Below, piece after piece: positions 1-12,000 of a stretch of 64,000 bases of DNA. Below the pieces are notes generated by a model that was given only the letters and a program-made list of their open reading frames with translations, searched no databases and was not told the origin of the DNA. Position numbers and translations under genes: made by a program. Numbering within the stretch: the stretch's first letter is position 1; each line of letters begins with the position of its first letter. The stretch comes from Clostridia bacterium (GTDB lineage: Bacteria; Bacillota; Clostridia; TANB77; CAG-508). Where the stretch lies: the NCBI GenBank assembly GCA_017409455.1, contig JAFQSS010000018.1, forward strand, positions 1-64,000, read 5' to 3'.

Positions 1-82
1 CCAATTATTATGATTGGTTTATTAACTGAGCAAATAATTACATAATTTTAGGTATTTTTTAGTTAAAACATTAAATTGTATT

Positions 83-123
83 AAAAAAGCTGAGGCAGAA
101 AACTTTAGAAGTTTTCCACCCCA
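83..123 (-). terminator. intrinsic terminator of the phosphatase gene
   Basis: Read on the minus strand, 123-91 folds into a 13-bp stem (several G-U pairs) around a TTCTAAA loop. A run of six T follows at 88-83. It lies about 30 bases past the stop of the gene at 152-3526. Confidence 0.75.
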
Positions 124-151
124 ACTATTGACATAGAGTCATATTTTTTAG

Positions 152-3100
152 TTACCTTTCTTTTGGCTTATTATTTTCTTTTTCTTGTTCATAATGTGCT
201 CCGAAGTACTTTACTGTTCCTTTTGTTAAATTTACCAAAGAAGCATAGTGATAGCCTCCTCCACAATCAATATCCATAAAACCATTTTTATACTTTATCC
301 TGTTGTTTTCGGTTGGTGAATGCCCAATTACAGTAAATGTTCCAGGTTTAGCACTTTCTGGATGTGGATTCCCATCATTCCCTCTTCCCCAAACAGCATC
401 ATTTATTAGTTTTTCTTTTCCTTCTGCAATCATTTCTCTTACGGTTTTATCTCCATTATCATTTTTATCTTGAATAGACTTAGAATGCACTAAGTGGATA
501 TTTTGTGAATTCACATTAATATTTTTATATACATATGAATCCAAAAGAAACTCTTTTATTTTATTTTGCTCATCAGATTTTAATTCTTCAAATGCTTTTA
601 AAGTTTTATCTCCACCATTACTTCCTGTGGTCCAAACGCGTTTTCTTTCCTCATCTCCTAAGAATAGTGATTGTATCATCATAAACTCATGATTACCAAT
701 TAAAAATTCGACTTGTCCTTGTTCTTTTCTTTTCATGACATCTCGTAAAATTTTAATTCCATCTTCTCCTCTATCTATCACATCTCCTAATATATATAGC
801 TTATCGCTTTCTTTTAATTGGCTTGTAATAGCTTTATAAAATAAATATTCTCCATGTAAATCACTACATACAAAAGTAGATGGCTCTTTCTTTTCAGGCA
901 CTGTAGATTTTTTTTGCATTCGTAATCTTTTTTTTGTAACAGCTTGCATCAATTTAGTTGCTTTTGTTTTATTATATAATGGTGTGGTAACATCACTATA
1001 TATATCAATTAAATTATTGTATATTTCAGCATCATTACTTGTTTCTTTTCCATTAATTATTTGCTCATATATTTTTGTAGCTTTTCTATAATCTTTTACT
1101 ATTATATCTTTTTCTGAAGGTTTTTTTAAACCTTTATAATATATATCTCCCCATAATTTCAAAATCTTTGAATCTATTTTTTCACCATTTTTTATTTTTT
1201 CTTCAAAAATTTGTAACATACTCATCAAATATAATTCTTCTGAATTTCTTAGCCCTAGTGTTTCGCTTGGTAGTACAGCCAATTCTTTAGCAATTGCCAA
1301 ATCAAGATATTCCGTCTTACATTTAATTTTTTTTGCTTGACTTAACTCGCTTATAAAATAATGTTCGGCTTTTAGTCGTTCAACTCCTTTAAGTTTATCT
1401 ATATTATATTTTTCTTTAAGAAACTTAAAATATCTATAACACGTTTCTTCTTTATTAGTATTAAAGTCGCAACTAATATCTTTGGCAGTATCGATATGAA
1501 TGTTTTTTCCATTTTCACCAAGTTCTTGCACTACATTATTTGCTAAATATAAATAATATGATGCAGCATTTTGATTAGCAGGAATTATATCTCTACTTCC
1601 ATCAGCTGATTTTTTACCGTTTTTATAACATTCATACATATAATTTAAAGTTTCAAGATAAGTATGCTCGGGTTCATAGATAAACAATTTGTCCTGATTT
1701 TTATTTTCAAATCTATCTGTTTGTAATTTTACTATTTCTTTATTTAATCTTTCTTGGATTTCTGGATCATCATTATCTTTTAAGTATGAAATTAATTTAT
1801 TTATAATCAATAAATTAATTCCCTTAGCGTGTGTATATTCAACACTATGTGCTTCAGCCCTTTTTAATGATTCTACTAGTTCTTCTCTTGACATATGAGA
1901 GTTTTTAGAAACATTTTTAGAAGTTACTTCTGTTTGAGCTATTTCTTCTTTTTTTTCTGCTTTATTTTCTTCACTTTTTGAAGGTTCTGTTTTGATTGGT
2001 GTTGAAACCACTTGTACTTTTGGTGTTTCTACTTTGTCTGCTTTTTTTGGTGTCTCTTTTTTAGGTTTTGTTTCTCTTTTCTTTCTTGTATCTTTCTGTT
2101 GTTGTACAATATTGTCTATTATTTCTCCGCTTTTTTGTCTTAATGTTCCTATTGTTGCACCTATTGCTCCACCTATCTGTAAAGCTCCTAAAGCAACATC
2201 AGTTGCCTTTTGTCTTATTTTTGATGTAGATGGTTCCACTTTAATATCTACTTTAGGTTCAGTTTTAATATCCTCAGGTTTTGTTGCACTTATTGATGCT
2301 ATTGAATCAATAACTTCTTTTGCCTGTTGTTGTAATTCAGCAGTTTCTTTTTGTTCTTCTTTAGGCTCTGTTACAGTTGCTGTTTCCATTTTTTCTAATT
2401 CTTCCTCTAGTCTTTCTTGTACTTCTAGCAACTCACTTTCACCATCTTGTTTTTCGCTTTCTATATTTTGAGATTGTTGTCCAGGTTTTTCTGCTGGCAA
2501 TTTTACTTTAAAAGTATCATAAAGTTTGTCTAAAGTTTTGTCTGTTACAGTATTAGGATATTTCTTCTTAATACTTTCTATTTTTGAATTTAATTCTTCT
2601 AATTCTTCTTTTGACAACTCCTTATCTTCAATTTCTTTAAATATACTTTTTAATTCTGTTCTTGCTTTTATTTTTTGTTTAGTTAAATCATTATCTTTAT
2701 CTAACTTTTTTTCAAAATTTGTATAAATTGTATTTTTTCTTTCTGGAATTTTTTTAGTTACTATTTTTTGTGCTGGTGTAGATACTACTGGTGTTGCTGT
2801 TTGTGTAGTACTTGATGTTGTAATTCTACTATTTGAATTGTTTCTATTAACAGTATTATTTACATTTCTTACAACATTATTATATCTTCTTTCCGCAATA
2901 TAATTATTGCTTATATATTCATGTTGAATTGTTGGAATTCTTTTCAAAGTAGTTGTATTAGCAATATATTCATTTGCTTTTTCAAATTTATCTTTTTCTA
3001 AATTTGGATTTAAGCTACTTGTAATAGTTTCTCCTCTTTTTTTAGCTGTAATGATAGATTTTGCAAGTTCCATTTTTCTGTCAATTTCTGAATCAATATC

Positions 3101-3526
3101 TTTACTTGCTTTTATACTTTCTTTTATTTTGTTAAGATATTGTTCAGGATTATTCATATTGTTTTCTATCTCTTTAAGTTTTTCTATTTCTTCAGGAGTA
3201 TCATAACGTAATGATGCTAATTCCTCATCACTTTTTAGAGTAATTGTACCATCTTCATTTTTGGTAAAAGCATCACTAAACAATTCATAATCACTTTTTA
3301 TTTTTTCTTGAGCCTCTTTGATTGCTTCTTCTTCATTTATTTTTTGCTCATCTAACAAACTATCTGAAATATAATCCAATAGTTCTTCTTCTAATTCTTC
3401 TTCTATGCTTTCTATTCTATTATTATATTCTTCTTCAGTCTCTCCTTCTTTTTGTATCCATTCATTATCTTGTATAATGTCTAGTTTGTTAATAATTTCA
3501 TTTATTTGTTTTATTTCATCTTCCAT
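152..3526 (-). CDS. large coiled-coil/helical-repeat protein with C-terminal PPP-family phosphatase
   Basis: 1124 residues. Roughly 1-480 is highly charged, Glu/Lys-rich and probably coiled coil, with a Gly/Ala-rich segment near 450-470 that could touch a membrane. About 540-860 looks like alpha-helical (TPR/Sel1-type) repeats. From 885 onward it is a metallophosphatase with the PPP signatures SDLHG (888), GDVIDRG (914), GNHE (944) and IGHSP (1067), plus DIDCGGGYHY near the end. These are the metal ligands of serine/threonine or bis-nucleoside phosphatases such as PrpA and ApaH. The start has AAGGAG eight bases upstream. The gene stands alone with its own terminator. The substrate cannot be told. 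The fusion of a long coiled-coil/repeat region to a PPP phosphatase is unusual. The phosphatase call is firm; the role of the rest is unknown. Confidence 0.85.
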   Translation of the reverse strand: MEDEIKQINEIINKLDIIQDNEWIQKEGETEEEYNNRIESIEEELEEELLDYISDSLLDEQKINEEEAIKEAQEKIKSDYELFSDAFTKNEDGTITLKSDEELASLRYDTPEEIEKLKEIENNMNNPEQYLNKIKESIKASKDIDSEIDRKMELAKSIITAKKRGETITSSLNPNLEKDKFEKANEYIANTTTLKRIPTIQHEYISNNYIAERRYNNVVRNVNNTVNRNNSNSRITTSSTTQTATPVVSTPAQKIVTKKIPERKNTIYTNFEKKLDKDNDLTKQKIKARTELKSIFKEIEDKELSKEELEELNSKIESIKKKYPNTVTDKTLDKLYDTFKVKLPAEKPGQQSQNIESEKQDGESELLEVQERLEEELEKMETATVTEPKEEQKETAELQQQAKEVIDSIASISATKPEDIKTEPKVDIKVEPSTSKIRQKATDVALGALQIGGAIGATIGTLRQKSGEIIDNIVQQQKDTRKKRETKPKKETPKKADKVETPKVQVVSTPIKTEPSKSEENKAEKKEEIAQTEVTSKNVSKNSHMSREELVESLKRAEAHSVEYTHAKGINLLIINKLISYLKDNDDPEIQERLNKEIVKLQTDRFENKNQDKLFIYEPEHTYLETLNYMYECYKNGKKSADGSRDIIPANQNAASYYLYLANNVVQELGENGKNIHIDTAKDISCDFNTNKEETCYRYFKFLKEKYNIDKLKGVERLKAEHYFISELSQAKKIKCKTEYLDLAIAKELAVLPSETLGLRNSEELYLMSMLQIFEEKIKNGEKIDSKILKLWGDIYYKGLKKPSEKDIIVKDYRKATKIYEQIINGKETSNDAEIYNNLIDIYSDVTTPLYNKTKATKLMQAVTKKRLRMQKKSTVPEKKEPSTFVCSDLHGEYLFYKAITSQLKESDKLYILGDVIDRGEDGIKILRDVMKRKEQGQVEFLIGNHEFMMIQSLFLGDEERKRVWTTGSNGGDKTLKAFEELKSDEQNKIKEFLLDSYVYKNINVNSQNIHLVHSKSIQDKNDNGDKTVREMIAEGKEKLINDAVWGRGNDGNPHPESAKPGTFTVIGHSPTENNRIKYKNGFMDIDCGGGYHYASLVNLTKGTVKYFGAHYEQEKENNKPKER

Positions 3527-3749
3527 ATAATAGGCTCCTTATACATAATATTCCTTTATAATTGTACCACATTTTCCTTTTTATGTCAATTTCATTAATC
3601 AAAATAGTTATTGCCTTTTGTATTTTATCTAAAATTCTATAATATGTATAATCAGATTTTTCTTCTTTACTTATTTTATATACTCCTGTATTTCATCTAT
3701 ATTGCTTTCATTGCTTATTTCAGATAATAATTGTTCTTGATTATTCCAC

Positions 3750-4142
3750 TCATTTTTTTAATATTTCTGCATATATTTCTGGATATGTAACATTTTCTGG
3801 TAATTCATCAAAAAATCTTACCTCTTTAATTTCGAATTTGGATAATTCTTTTATTATATTAATTGTACTTTTATACATTATGCCAAATATTTTCTTTTCA
3901 TTTATTTTAAAAGAATATTTACAAACTGGCGTCAAAGTGAAATCTGTTGCTCCAGTTTCTTCGTACATTTCCCTCCTAGCCGCCATTTCCGGGGTCTCAT
4001 TATTTTCTATATGCCCTCCTGGAATTTCCCATGTTTCTCTTTTCTCGTGTCTACACATAACTATTTTATCCTTGTACTTTGCATATATTACAACTATACT
4101 TGGTTTATTTAAATCATTTATTTCATGAAATTCTATATTCAT
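3750..4142 (-). CDS. Nudix hydrolase
   Basis: About 130 residues with a complete Nudix box: GGHIENNE, seven residues, then REMYEETGA. The box binds the metal and cleaves a nucleoside diphosphate linked to another group; the substrate is unknown. The ATG at 4142 is used; an upstream ATG at 4157 is also possible and a GGTGG sequence lies between them. The stop follows a seven-A run. Reading one frame over after that run continues for about 25 sensible residues (beginning NEWNNQEQ), so the natural C-terminus may be longer. Confidence 0.85.
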   Translation of the reverse strand: MNIEFHEINDLNKPSIVVIYAKYKDKIVMCRHEKRETWEIPGGHIENNETPEMAARREMYEETGATDFTLTPVCKYSFKINEKKIFGIMYKSTINIIKELSKFEIKEVRFFDELPENVTYPEIYAEILKK

Positions 4143-4213
4143 TTTCATCACCACCATTATTTTTTTAATACACTTCCATTAACAATTTTATCAAAAAATA
4201 ACTTATATTATTT

Positions 4214-4233
4214 AAGCCAGCATGTGCTGGCTT
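4214..4233 (-). terminator. hairpin closing the NRPS operon
   Basis: AAGCCAGCA/TGCTGGCTT stem with a two-base centre, just past the histidine kinase stop. It is T-rich on the plus side and moderately T-rich on the minus side, so it may work in both directions. Confidence 0.6.
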
Positions 4234-4238
4234 TTATT

Positions 4239-6056
4239 TTATTTCTTTATTGGTATTATTATATTAAATGTTGTTCCTTTACCTGAACTAACATCAAAAG
4301 TAATGTCTCCTCCAAAACGAGCTTTAATATTTGAATAAGACATATATAGACCTAGTCCTGTACCATTTTTTCCTTTAGTTGTAATCATTTCTTTAAATAA
4401 TTTATCTTGAACCTCTTTAGGTAATCCTCCTGCATAATCTCTAACAGAAAATATAACTTCACTACCTTTTTTGTTAACTTCTAAATCAATATTTTTATCA
4501 CGAGCACCATTATAAGCTTGGATTGAATTTGAAATCATATTATTAACAACTTGTACTAAGCTGTTAACATCTCCTTTTAAAGTTAAATTTTCATCTGTTT
4601 TCATCATTACATTTAAATATGTATATGCATTTTTAAGCTCATGCTTCATTAATATATTGACTTTTTTAACAAGTTCTCCAACTGTAAAATATACATCTTC
4701 ATCATTAGATAATGCAACAGCTTGTCCTTTTACTGTTGTTATTACATCTGACATATATTCTGTATGCATTCTTATTTTTGGTATCCAGCTTAGCATTTCT
4801 TTTGCTATTTCATGATGGTCTTGCGAATTTACAAGTGGGTCATCTATTGATTCATCATATTCTTTTATTAACTGATCTAATCCCTCTGCCGCTCCTGCAA
4901 TTGACATTATTGGTGTCTTTAAGTTATGCGCTATTCCACCTATTAATTGCCCTAGTGATGCTAAACGTTCTTGTTCCATTAATACATCTTGGTTACTTTT
5001 TATTGTTTCCATGTCCTCTTTATGTTGTGTTATGTCTTTAAACATAACAAGTGTTCCTAATGATGCATTTTCTGAGCTTATTGAAGCAATTTCTATTGTA
5101 AAATATTTATTTATTTTTTCAAATTTCTGCTCATAAGATATTGTTTTTTTAGAATTTTTAGTTTTTTCAATTGATTTTAATAGTTTATCTATATTAGCTT
5201 TATAATTTTTATTATCTCCTAGTACTTCTAAAATACTCTTGCTTCTTACATCTTCTGATTTTAATTTAAATGTATCTAAAAATGTTTTGTTAAAGTCTGT
5301 AACTTTATTATCTTCACTTAATACAACATAACTATCTGATATTCTATCTACAATTTTTTGTAATGCTATTGGTGCAACACCTAAAAATTGAAATTTGAAT
5401 ATTGATATTGCACTTAAAACTACCGTTGCAGTAAATGTTATAGGTGTTATATATATTGACATTGGTATTATTTTAAATGTTCCTAATATGTTTACTATTA
5501 CTGGCACACTAATTCCTAAAAGTATCAATAATGATTGCTTCGAGAAAAATCCTGAATTTTTTATTGAGAACCTTAACAAATATATTATACCTATCCCAAG
5601 TAAGATATATGAATATATATTATGTATTGTCATATATGGTCCATATATTGTTTCTGCAATACTAGTTGAATATTGCTTATAAAACAAATGGTGAAAATCA
5701 TTTGTCCATAGTACCAATAAAGATATTATTGGTACTATAAACAATAGTAAATGTTTTTTCTTAAATTTAATTTTTGTATTTGCAAATATCAATCCAATAA
5801 AAAATACAGTTATTGGTACAAAACATATTGGAATATAAACAAAATAGTCAAAATAAATTGCATCTATATTTAGCGGGCCTGATAATGTCATTTGCATAAT
5901 AAGCCCTATTGACCATAATATCAAAAGTCCCAATGCACATGTAAACATTTGACTCAATTGATTTTTGTTTTTTCCTTTCGCTAAATATATCGTTAATACA
6001 AAATTTATAATTGTAGTGATTATTAATGCAATTAATGCTTGAGTATTTGTTATCAT
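4239..6056 (-). CDS. membrane sensor histidine kinase (7TM-PAS-HisKA-HATPase)
   Basis: 605 residues. About 1-225 holds seven hydrophobic segments like the N-terminal 7TM sensor of some Firmicutes kinases. A PAS domain follows (about 230-345). The H-box IGGIAHNLKTP has the phospho-acceptor His near 377, and the ATPase domain has an N-box with NMISNSI, then DYAGGLP and GTGLGLYMS. It starts three bases after the NRPS stop, so it is the last gene of the three-gene operon. No response regulator is beside it. It may sense the NRPS product or a linked envelope signal; that is inference from position only. Confidence 0.9.
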   Translation of the reverse strand: MITNTQALIALIITTIINFVLTIYLAKGKNKNQLSQMFTCALGLLILWSIGLIMQMTLSGPLNIDAIYFDYFVYIPICFVPITVFFIGLIFANTKIKFKKKHLLLFIVPIISLLVLWTNDFHHLFYKQYSTSIAETIYGPYMTIHNIYSYILLGIGIIYLLRFSIKNSGFFSKQSLLILLGISVPVIVNILGTFKIIPMSIYITPITFTATVVLSAISIFKFQFLGVAPIALQKIVDRISDSYVVLSEDNKVTDFNKTFLDTFKLKSEDVRSKSILEVLGDNKNYKANIDKLLKSIEKTKNSKKTISYEQKFEKINKYFTIEIASISSENASLGTLVMFKDITQHKEDMETIKSNQDVLMEQERLASLGQLIGGIAHNLKTPIMSIAGAAEGLDQLIKEYDESIDDPLVNSQDHHEIAKEMLSWIPKIRMHTEYMSDVITTVKGQAVALSNDEDVYFTVGELVKKVNILMKHELKNAYTYLNVMMKTDENLTLKGDVNSLVQVVNNMISNSIQAYNGARDKNIDLEVNKKGSEVIFSVRDYAGGLPKEVQDKLFKEMITTKGKNGTGLGLYMSYSNIKARFGGDITFDVSSGKGTTFNIIIPIKK

Positions 6057-6059
6057 ATT

Positions 6060-9000
6060 TTACTCTCCTTTTATTAGCTTTAGTATATTTCTTATATATT
6101 TTTCATCTATCTTTGGCCATTTAAATCCATATAATTTTAATAATTCTATGGTATGTTTAGAATTTAATGTTATTTTACTATCATAATTTAAATTCAAATC
6201 TTTGTCAAGGTCATTTATTAGTGTATTTAATAAATCTGAATTTGAATTTTTTAATATTTTTCTAATATTTTTCTTGAATTCTTCACTTGTAATAATCTGT
6301 ATATCATTTTTTATAAGCTCTAACAAATCTTTTATAAAAACATGATTATGGTTAAATAAATGATATATCCTATTTTCCTTATTTGTGAATTTCATTATTT
6401 TTAATATAGCTTGAGATATACTATCTATTGGTGTAAATTCTAAATATCCGTCTACCAAATAATCTGGCATGTAACCGATTCGTATAAATGTCTTTAGTCT
6501 GCTTATATATGCATTTTCATTAATATTTTCTTGGAATTTACCATCAAATATTCTAGGCATTAAATTTCCAATCCTGAAAATATAAGCATCTGTTCCATTT
6601 AAGATTGCGTCTAATATTCTCTTCTCAGCTTCAAACTTGCTTCTTATATATACATTTTCTAATTTTTGTCCTACAAAAAGATTGTTTTCACAAAATTCTA
6701 TTTTTTCTTCAATATCTTGTTCTATATAGTATTGGTCTACAAAAGCATTTCCCGAAACACTTAATGTTGATATATGAAATATTTTTTGTTTAAATGTGTT
6801 AGCAAAATTTATTATTTTTTCAACACTTTTTACATTAGTATTATAGAAGTCTAAATAGCTGCCATAGTGTGACACTTTTGCAGCTGAATTTACAATAAGG
6901 TCTACAGAATTTCCCAGCTTGAATAAATCCTCTTGATTTAGTCCAAATCCATCTTTGGCTATATCACCTTCCACAATATTTATCCTATCTCCTATATATT
7001 TATCATAAACATCTCCAAAATAATAGTGCATTTTGTTTAATAATTTTTCTTCAACTGTTGCTCCTGGATCTTTTCTTACTATTACAAATATCTTTCCTTT
7101 TTCTTTCTCTAAAAATTCTTGCATTATATGAATCCCCAAATATCCTGTCACACCAGTTAATAGAATATTATTAAATTCGTTGGCTTGTCTTAGTTGTGGT
7201 AAATTCATATTATTTTTTAATATGCTTTCATATTTATCATTTAATATATCTAATTTTTCTTGGTTTTGCTGTTGTAAGTCCGAATTGATTTTTTCCGCAA
7301 GTTCTGCAATTGTAGGATATGAAAATATATCTGAATATTTTATTTTATCGGTTACGCTTAAGAGTTTAATATTCAAGTTCATAGCCAATATTGAGTCTCC
7401 CCCTAATTCAAAGAAATTGTCTTTTACCCCTATTGGTTTAGTATTTAATACCTCTTCCCATATACTTGCTAATTTAACTTCCAAATCTGTTTTAGGAGCA
7501 ACATATCCCACTTTTTCATTTTGTAATATTCCACTTGGTACAGGCAAAGCATTTTTATCTATTTTCCCATTTGGGGTATATGGAAATTTATCTAAAGCTG
7601 TAAAATATGATGGTACCATATAATTAGGCAATGCCTCTTGTAAGAATTTTCTTAGTTCTGCAATTCTTATTCTTCTATTTGATATGTAGTATGCAGAAAT
7701 TATTTCTCTGTTTCCTATGGTTTGTTTTATAACTTTTACATTATTTATAAATGGAAATTCTAATATTTTATTTTCAATTTCTTCTAATTCTATTCTTAAT
7801 CCTCTTATCTTTATTTGATTATCTAGTCTACCTAAACAATATAGTTCTCCATTATCAGCAAATTTGCAAATATCTCCTGTGTTGTACATTATACCGTTTT
7901 CTACAAATGGGTTTTTTACATATCTTTCTTTTGTTATGTCTTCTCTATTTAAATATCCTTTTCCTACACCATCTCCTGATATATATAATTCTCCGGCAAC
8001 TCCTATAGGTAATACTTTCATATATTTGTCTAATACATATACTTGTGTATTAGAAATAGGTTTACCAATTGTAATATTTTTTGCATTTGTCAATTCTTTT
8101 ATTGTTGACCATATTGTCGTTTCTGTTGGTCCATACATATTAAAGATTCTAGCATTTGAATTTTCTTTCATTTCTTTCAGAATTTGTTCACTTATAGGTT
8201 CTCCTCCAACTAGAATATCTGTCATATTTTTTAAGAATTCTATATTTTCTTTATCTTCCAACATTATTGCATATCTTGATGGAGTTGTTTGTATTACATT
8301 TACATTATTTTTTATGCATAATTTATTTAATTCCATAGTATTATGTTGTTCTTCTTCGTTTGCTATAACTACTGTCATTCCAGATGTTAATGAGCACCAT
8401 AGTTCTAATCCAAATATATCAAAACATATTGTTGTTACAGATACCATTATTTTCTTTTCATTAAGGTCAATAACTTGTTTTGTTCCAAATATGAAATTTA
8501 CAAGGTTTTTATTTGTTATTTTTACACCTTTAGGCAATCCTGTTGATCCTGAAGTATAAATAATATATGCCAAGTCATCTGGAGAATTAGCTGTATCTAT
8601 ATTATTTTTGCATTGTTTTACAATCTCTTTATTCTCTATACTTATTTTATTTACAACATTTAGTTTTTCATACAAATCCTGTGTTGTTATTAATAATCTT
8701 GCTTGACTATTTTCTAACATATATTCTACCCTTTTTTCTGGATATACTGGATCGATTGGTATATATGTTGCTCCTGCTTTTGAAATTCCTAAAAATGCAA
8801 TTGCTATTTCTAAAGATCTTGGTAGCATAACACCTATTGTATCATTTGACTTAATTTTAATATTTCTCAAATAATTAGCCAACTGATTTGCTTTTTCATT
8901 TAATTCTCTATAAGTTAATTTTTTCTCTTCAAAAATTACTGCAATATTATCAGGCGTTTTTTCAACTTGTTCTTCAAACAACTGAGCCACAGATTTGTTC

Positions 9001-12000
9001 ATAAAGTATTCCATTTTAGTATCATTAAATTCATATAAAATCTTATTTTTCTCTTGTTCAGAAATCACCGAAATATCCATAATCTTCACATTATTATCTA
9101 CAATAATCGCATCAAGCACATTCATATAATGTTCAAACATTATCTCAATTGTTTGTTTTTTAAACAATTCTGTACAGTATTCAATATTAATAGTATGTGT
9201 TTTAGGTTTTATTTCTAAAGACAAATTAAATTTAGCTATATTATTGTTAATTTCAATGATTTCCGCTTCATGGTTATCCAAATTTATTAAGTTTTCTTCT
9301 TGATTTTGATATGTAAACATTACATCAAATATTGGGTTTCTAGAATTATCTGATTTTATTCCAAGTTTTTTAATTAGCATATCAAAAGGATATGGTTGAT
9401 TTGATAAATCATCTAAAATCTGTTCTTTTATGTTATTTAAAAATTCTTGGAAAGTTTCTTCAGAATTGATATTTCCTTTAACAACAATGTTATTTACAAA
9501 CATTCCTATCATTCTTTTTGTTTCATTAATATCTCTGTTAGCAATTGGACTTCCCACCATAATTTCTTCTTGTCCAGTATATTTATATAACAAGATGAAA
9601 AATGCTGATATAAATAACATATATGGAGATACTCCAATTTTTTCTGCATATTTTTCTATTTGTCTAAATTGGTTTTCATCTATTATATTGCTAATTCTAT
9701 TACCTTTATAACTTCTATTAGCTGTTGCTTTATAATCATAAGGTAAATTCAATTGTGCAAATTCCGCTTCTTTGAATTTATTTACCCAATAATTTTCAAC
9801 ATTTTTTATTGCTTCACTTTCATTAAATTTATTTTCCCAAACCGCGTAATCTGTATATTGAATAGGTATTGTTTTTAAATTTTCACCATTATATAGTCTT
9901 TCAAATTCTATAATTAAATTATTAAGTGAAGTTCCGTCCATTGCTGCATGATGAGATTCTATCAATAACAGAGTTTTATTGTTATCTATATAATGTAATT
10001 CTACTCTTAGTAATAAATCTTTTTCTAAATCAAATGGTTTTGAAAAATTATTTATAATTTTTTGTATTTCACTTTCTGTATTGTTATATACCTGTATATT
10101 AAAATCTATTTTTTCATTTACTTTTTGCATTACATTATTTTCTTGTAATACAAATACCGTTCTTAATACACTATGTCTTTCAATTATTTTTTCAAAAGCA
10201 TTACGAACTTTTTCTTTATCTAAAATATCATCAACTAATATTCCACCTGAAATATTATAAACTATATTATCTTCTCCTATCATTTTTGAATTATAATACA
10301 TTCTTTTTTGTGCTGATGATAATGGATACACATCTTGTTTTGGTGCTTTTTCTATTTTTATTTTTGAAGTACCTTTTTCTTTGTTTTGTGTTATCAGGTC
10401 TGATATTTCTTTTATTGTTTTATTTGACATTATATCTTTTATATATAATTGAACATCAAACTTTGAAGATATTTTAGTTAATAATGTTATAGCTGTTAAT
10501 GAATCTCCTCCAATATCTATTAATGTATCTGATAAATCTATATTTTTGTTGCTCATCATTTTTTGAATTATTTGTAATAATTCTTTATCTATTTCATTTC
10601 TTATTTCTATTTTTTCTTTAGTCTTTTCTTCAATATTTGGCATTGGTAATGCTCTTTTATCTATTTTTCCATTTGGAGTATATGGCATCTCTTTTAATCT
10701 TACAAAATATTGCGGAATCATGTATTGTGGCAATTTATCTTTTAAAATTGATTTCATTGCATTTTCATTAACCGGTCCATTTGGAACATAATATGCACAT
10801 AATACTTCTCTTCCATTTATTTCTTTTTTTACAACTACTGTATTTTGTACATTATTTGCTGATAACATCTGTTTTTCGATTTCAGGAAGTTCTACTCTTA
10901 ACCCTCTAATTTTAACTTGATTATCAACTCTTCCATAGCATGTAATTTCCCCATGTACATCAAAAGCGCCTAAATCTCCAACTTTGTACATGATACTATT
11001 TGCAACAAACGGATTTTGTATAAAACTACTTTCTGTTTGTTCCTTTTTATTCATATACCCTTTTCCTACACCATCTCCTGCAATGTATAATTCACCTATA
11101 GTACCTTGTGGCATAAGTTTTTTGTTTTTATTTAATATGTAAATTTGTGTATTTGCAACAGGTCTACCAATTGTAACTATATCTAAATCTGTTACATCTC
11201 TTGTAGTTGAAAATATTGTTGTTTCAGATGGTCCATAACCATTGTATACTGTCACCCCTGGAATAGTTTCTTTTAATTTATCAACAAGAGTTTTTGGTAA
11301 TGGTTCACCTGCAAGCATTATATATTTTAAACTTTTAATATCTTCCTTATTTTCTAAATTATCTAAATGGAATTTCATTACAGATGGTGTTGTTTGAAGA
11401 ATTTCTATTTCATTTTCTTTTATTACTTTCTCTAATTGTGATGTTATTTTTTGTTGATTTTCATTTGTCATATATAATGTTAAACCTTTTGTTAAAGACA
11501 TTAAAGTTTCAAATATAAATATGTCAAATGAAACTGTTGTTATTGAAATTATTTTGTGTAGTTTTCCATCTTTTAGATATTTTATTGTATCTTTCATTGC
11601 ATTATAGAAGTTGCTTAAATTCTTTTGTTTTAGCATTACTCCTTTTGGCGTTCCAGTTGAACCTGATGTATATATTAAATAAGATAAATCCTCTGGTTTT
11701 GATATATTTTCTAAATTTTCTTTATTGGCTTTATAAAACTCTTCGTTCAGATTTATATCTATTATTTTTTTGTCTATTTTTATTCTATCTTGATTTGTTG
11801 TTAAAAGAATTGTTGCTTTACTATCTTCTAACATATATTCTATTCTTTCATTTGGATAATCTGGAGCAATTGGAATATAGCTTCCACCTGCTTTTAAAAC
11901 TGCTAATATGGCTATCATCATTTCAAATGAGCGGTCTTGCATTATTCCTACTATTGTGTTGTTTGTTACTCCATTTTTTCTTAGTTCATATGCTAAACTA

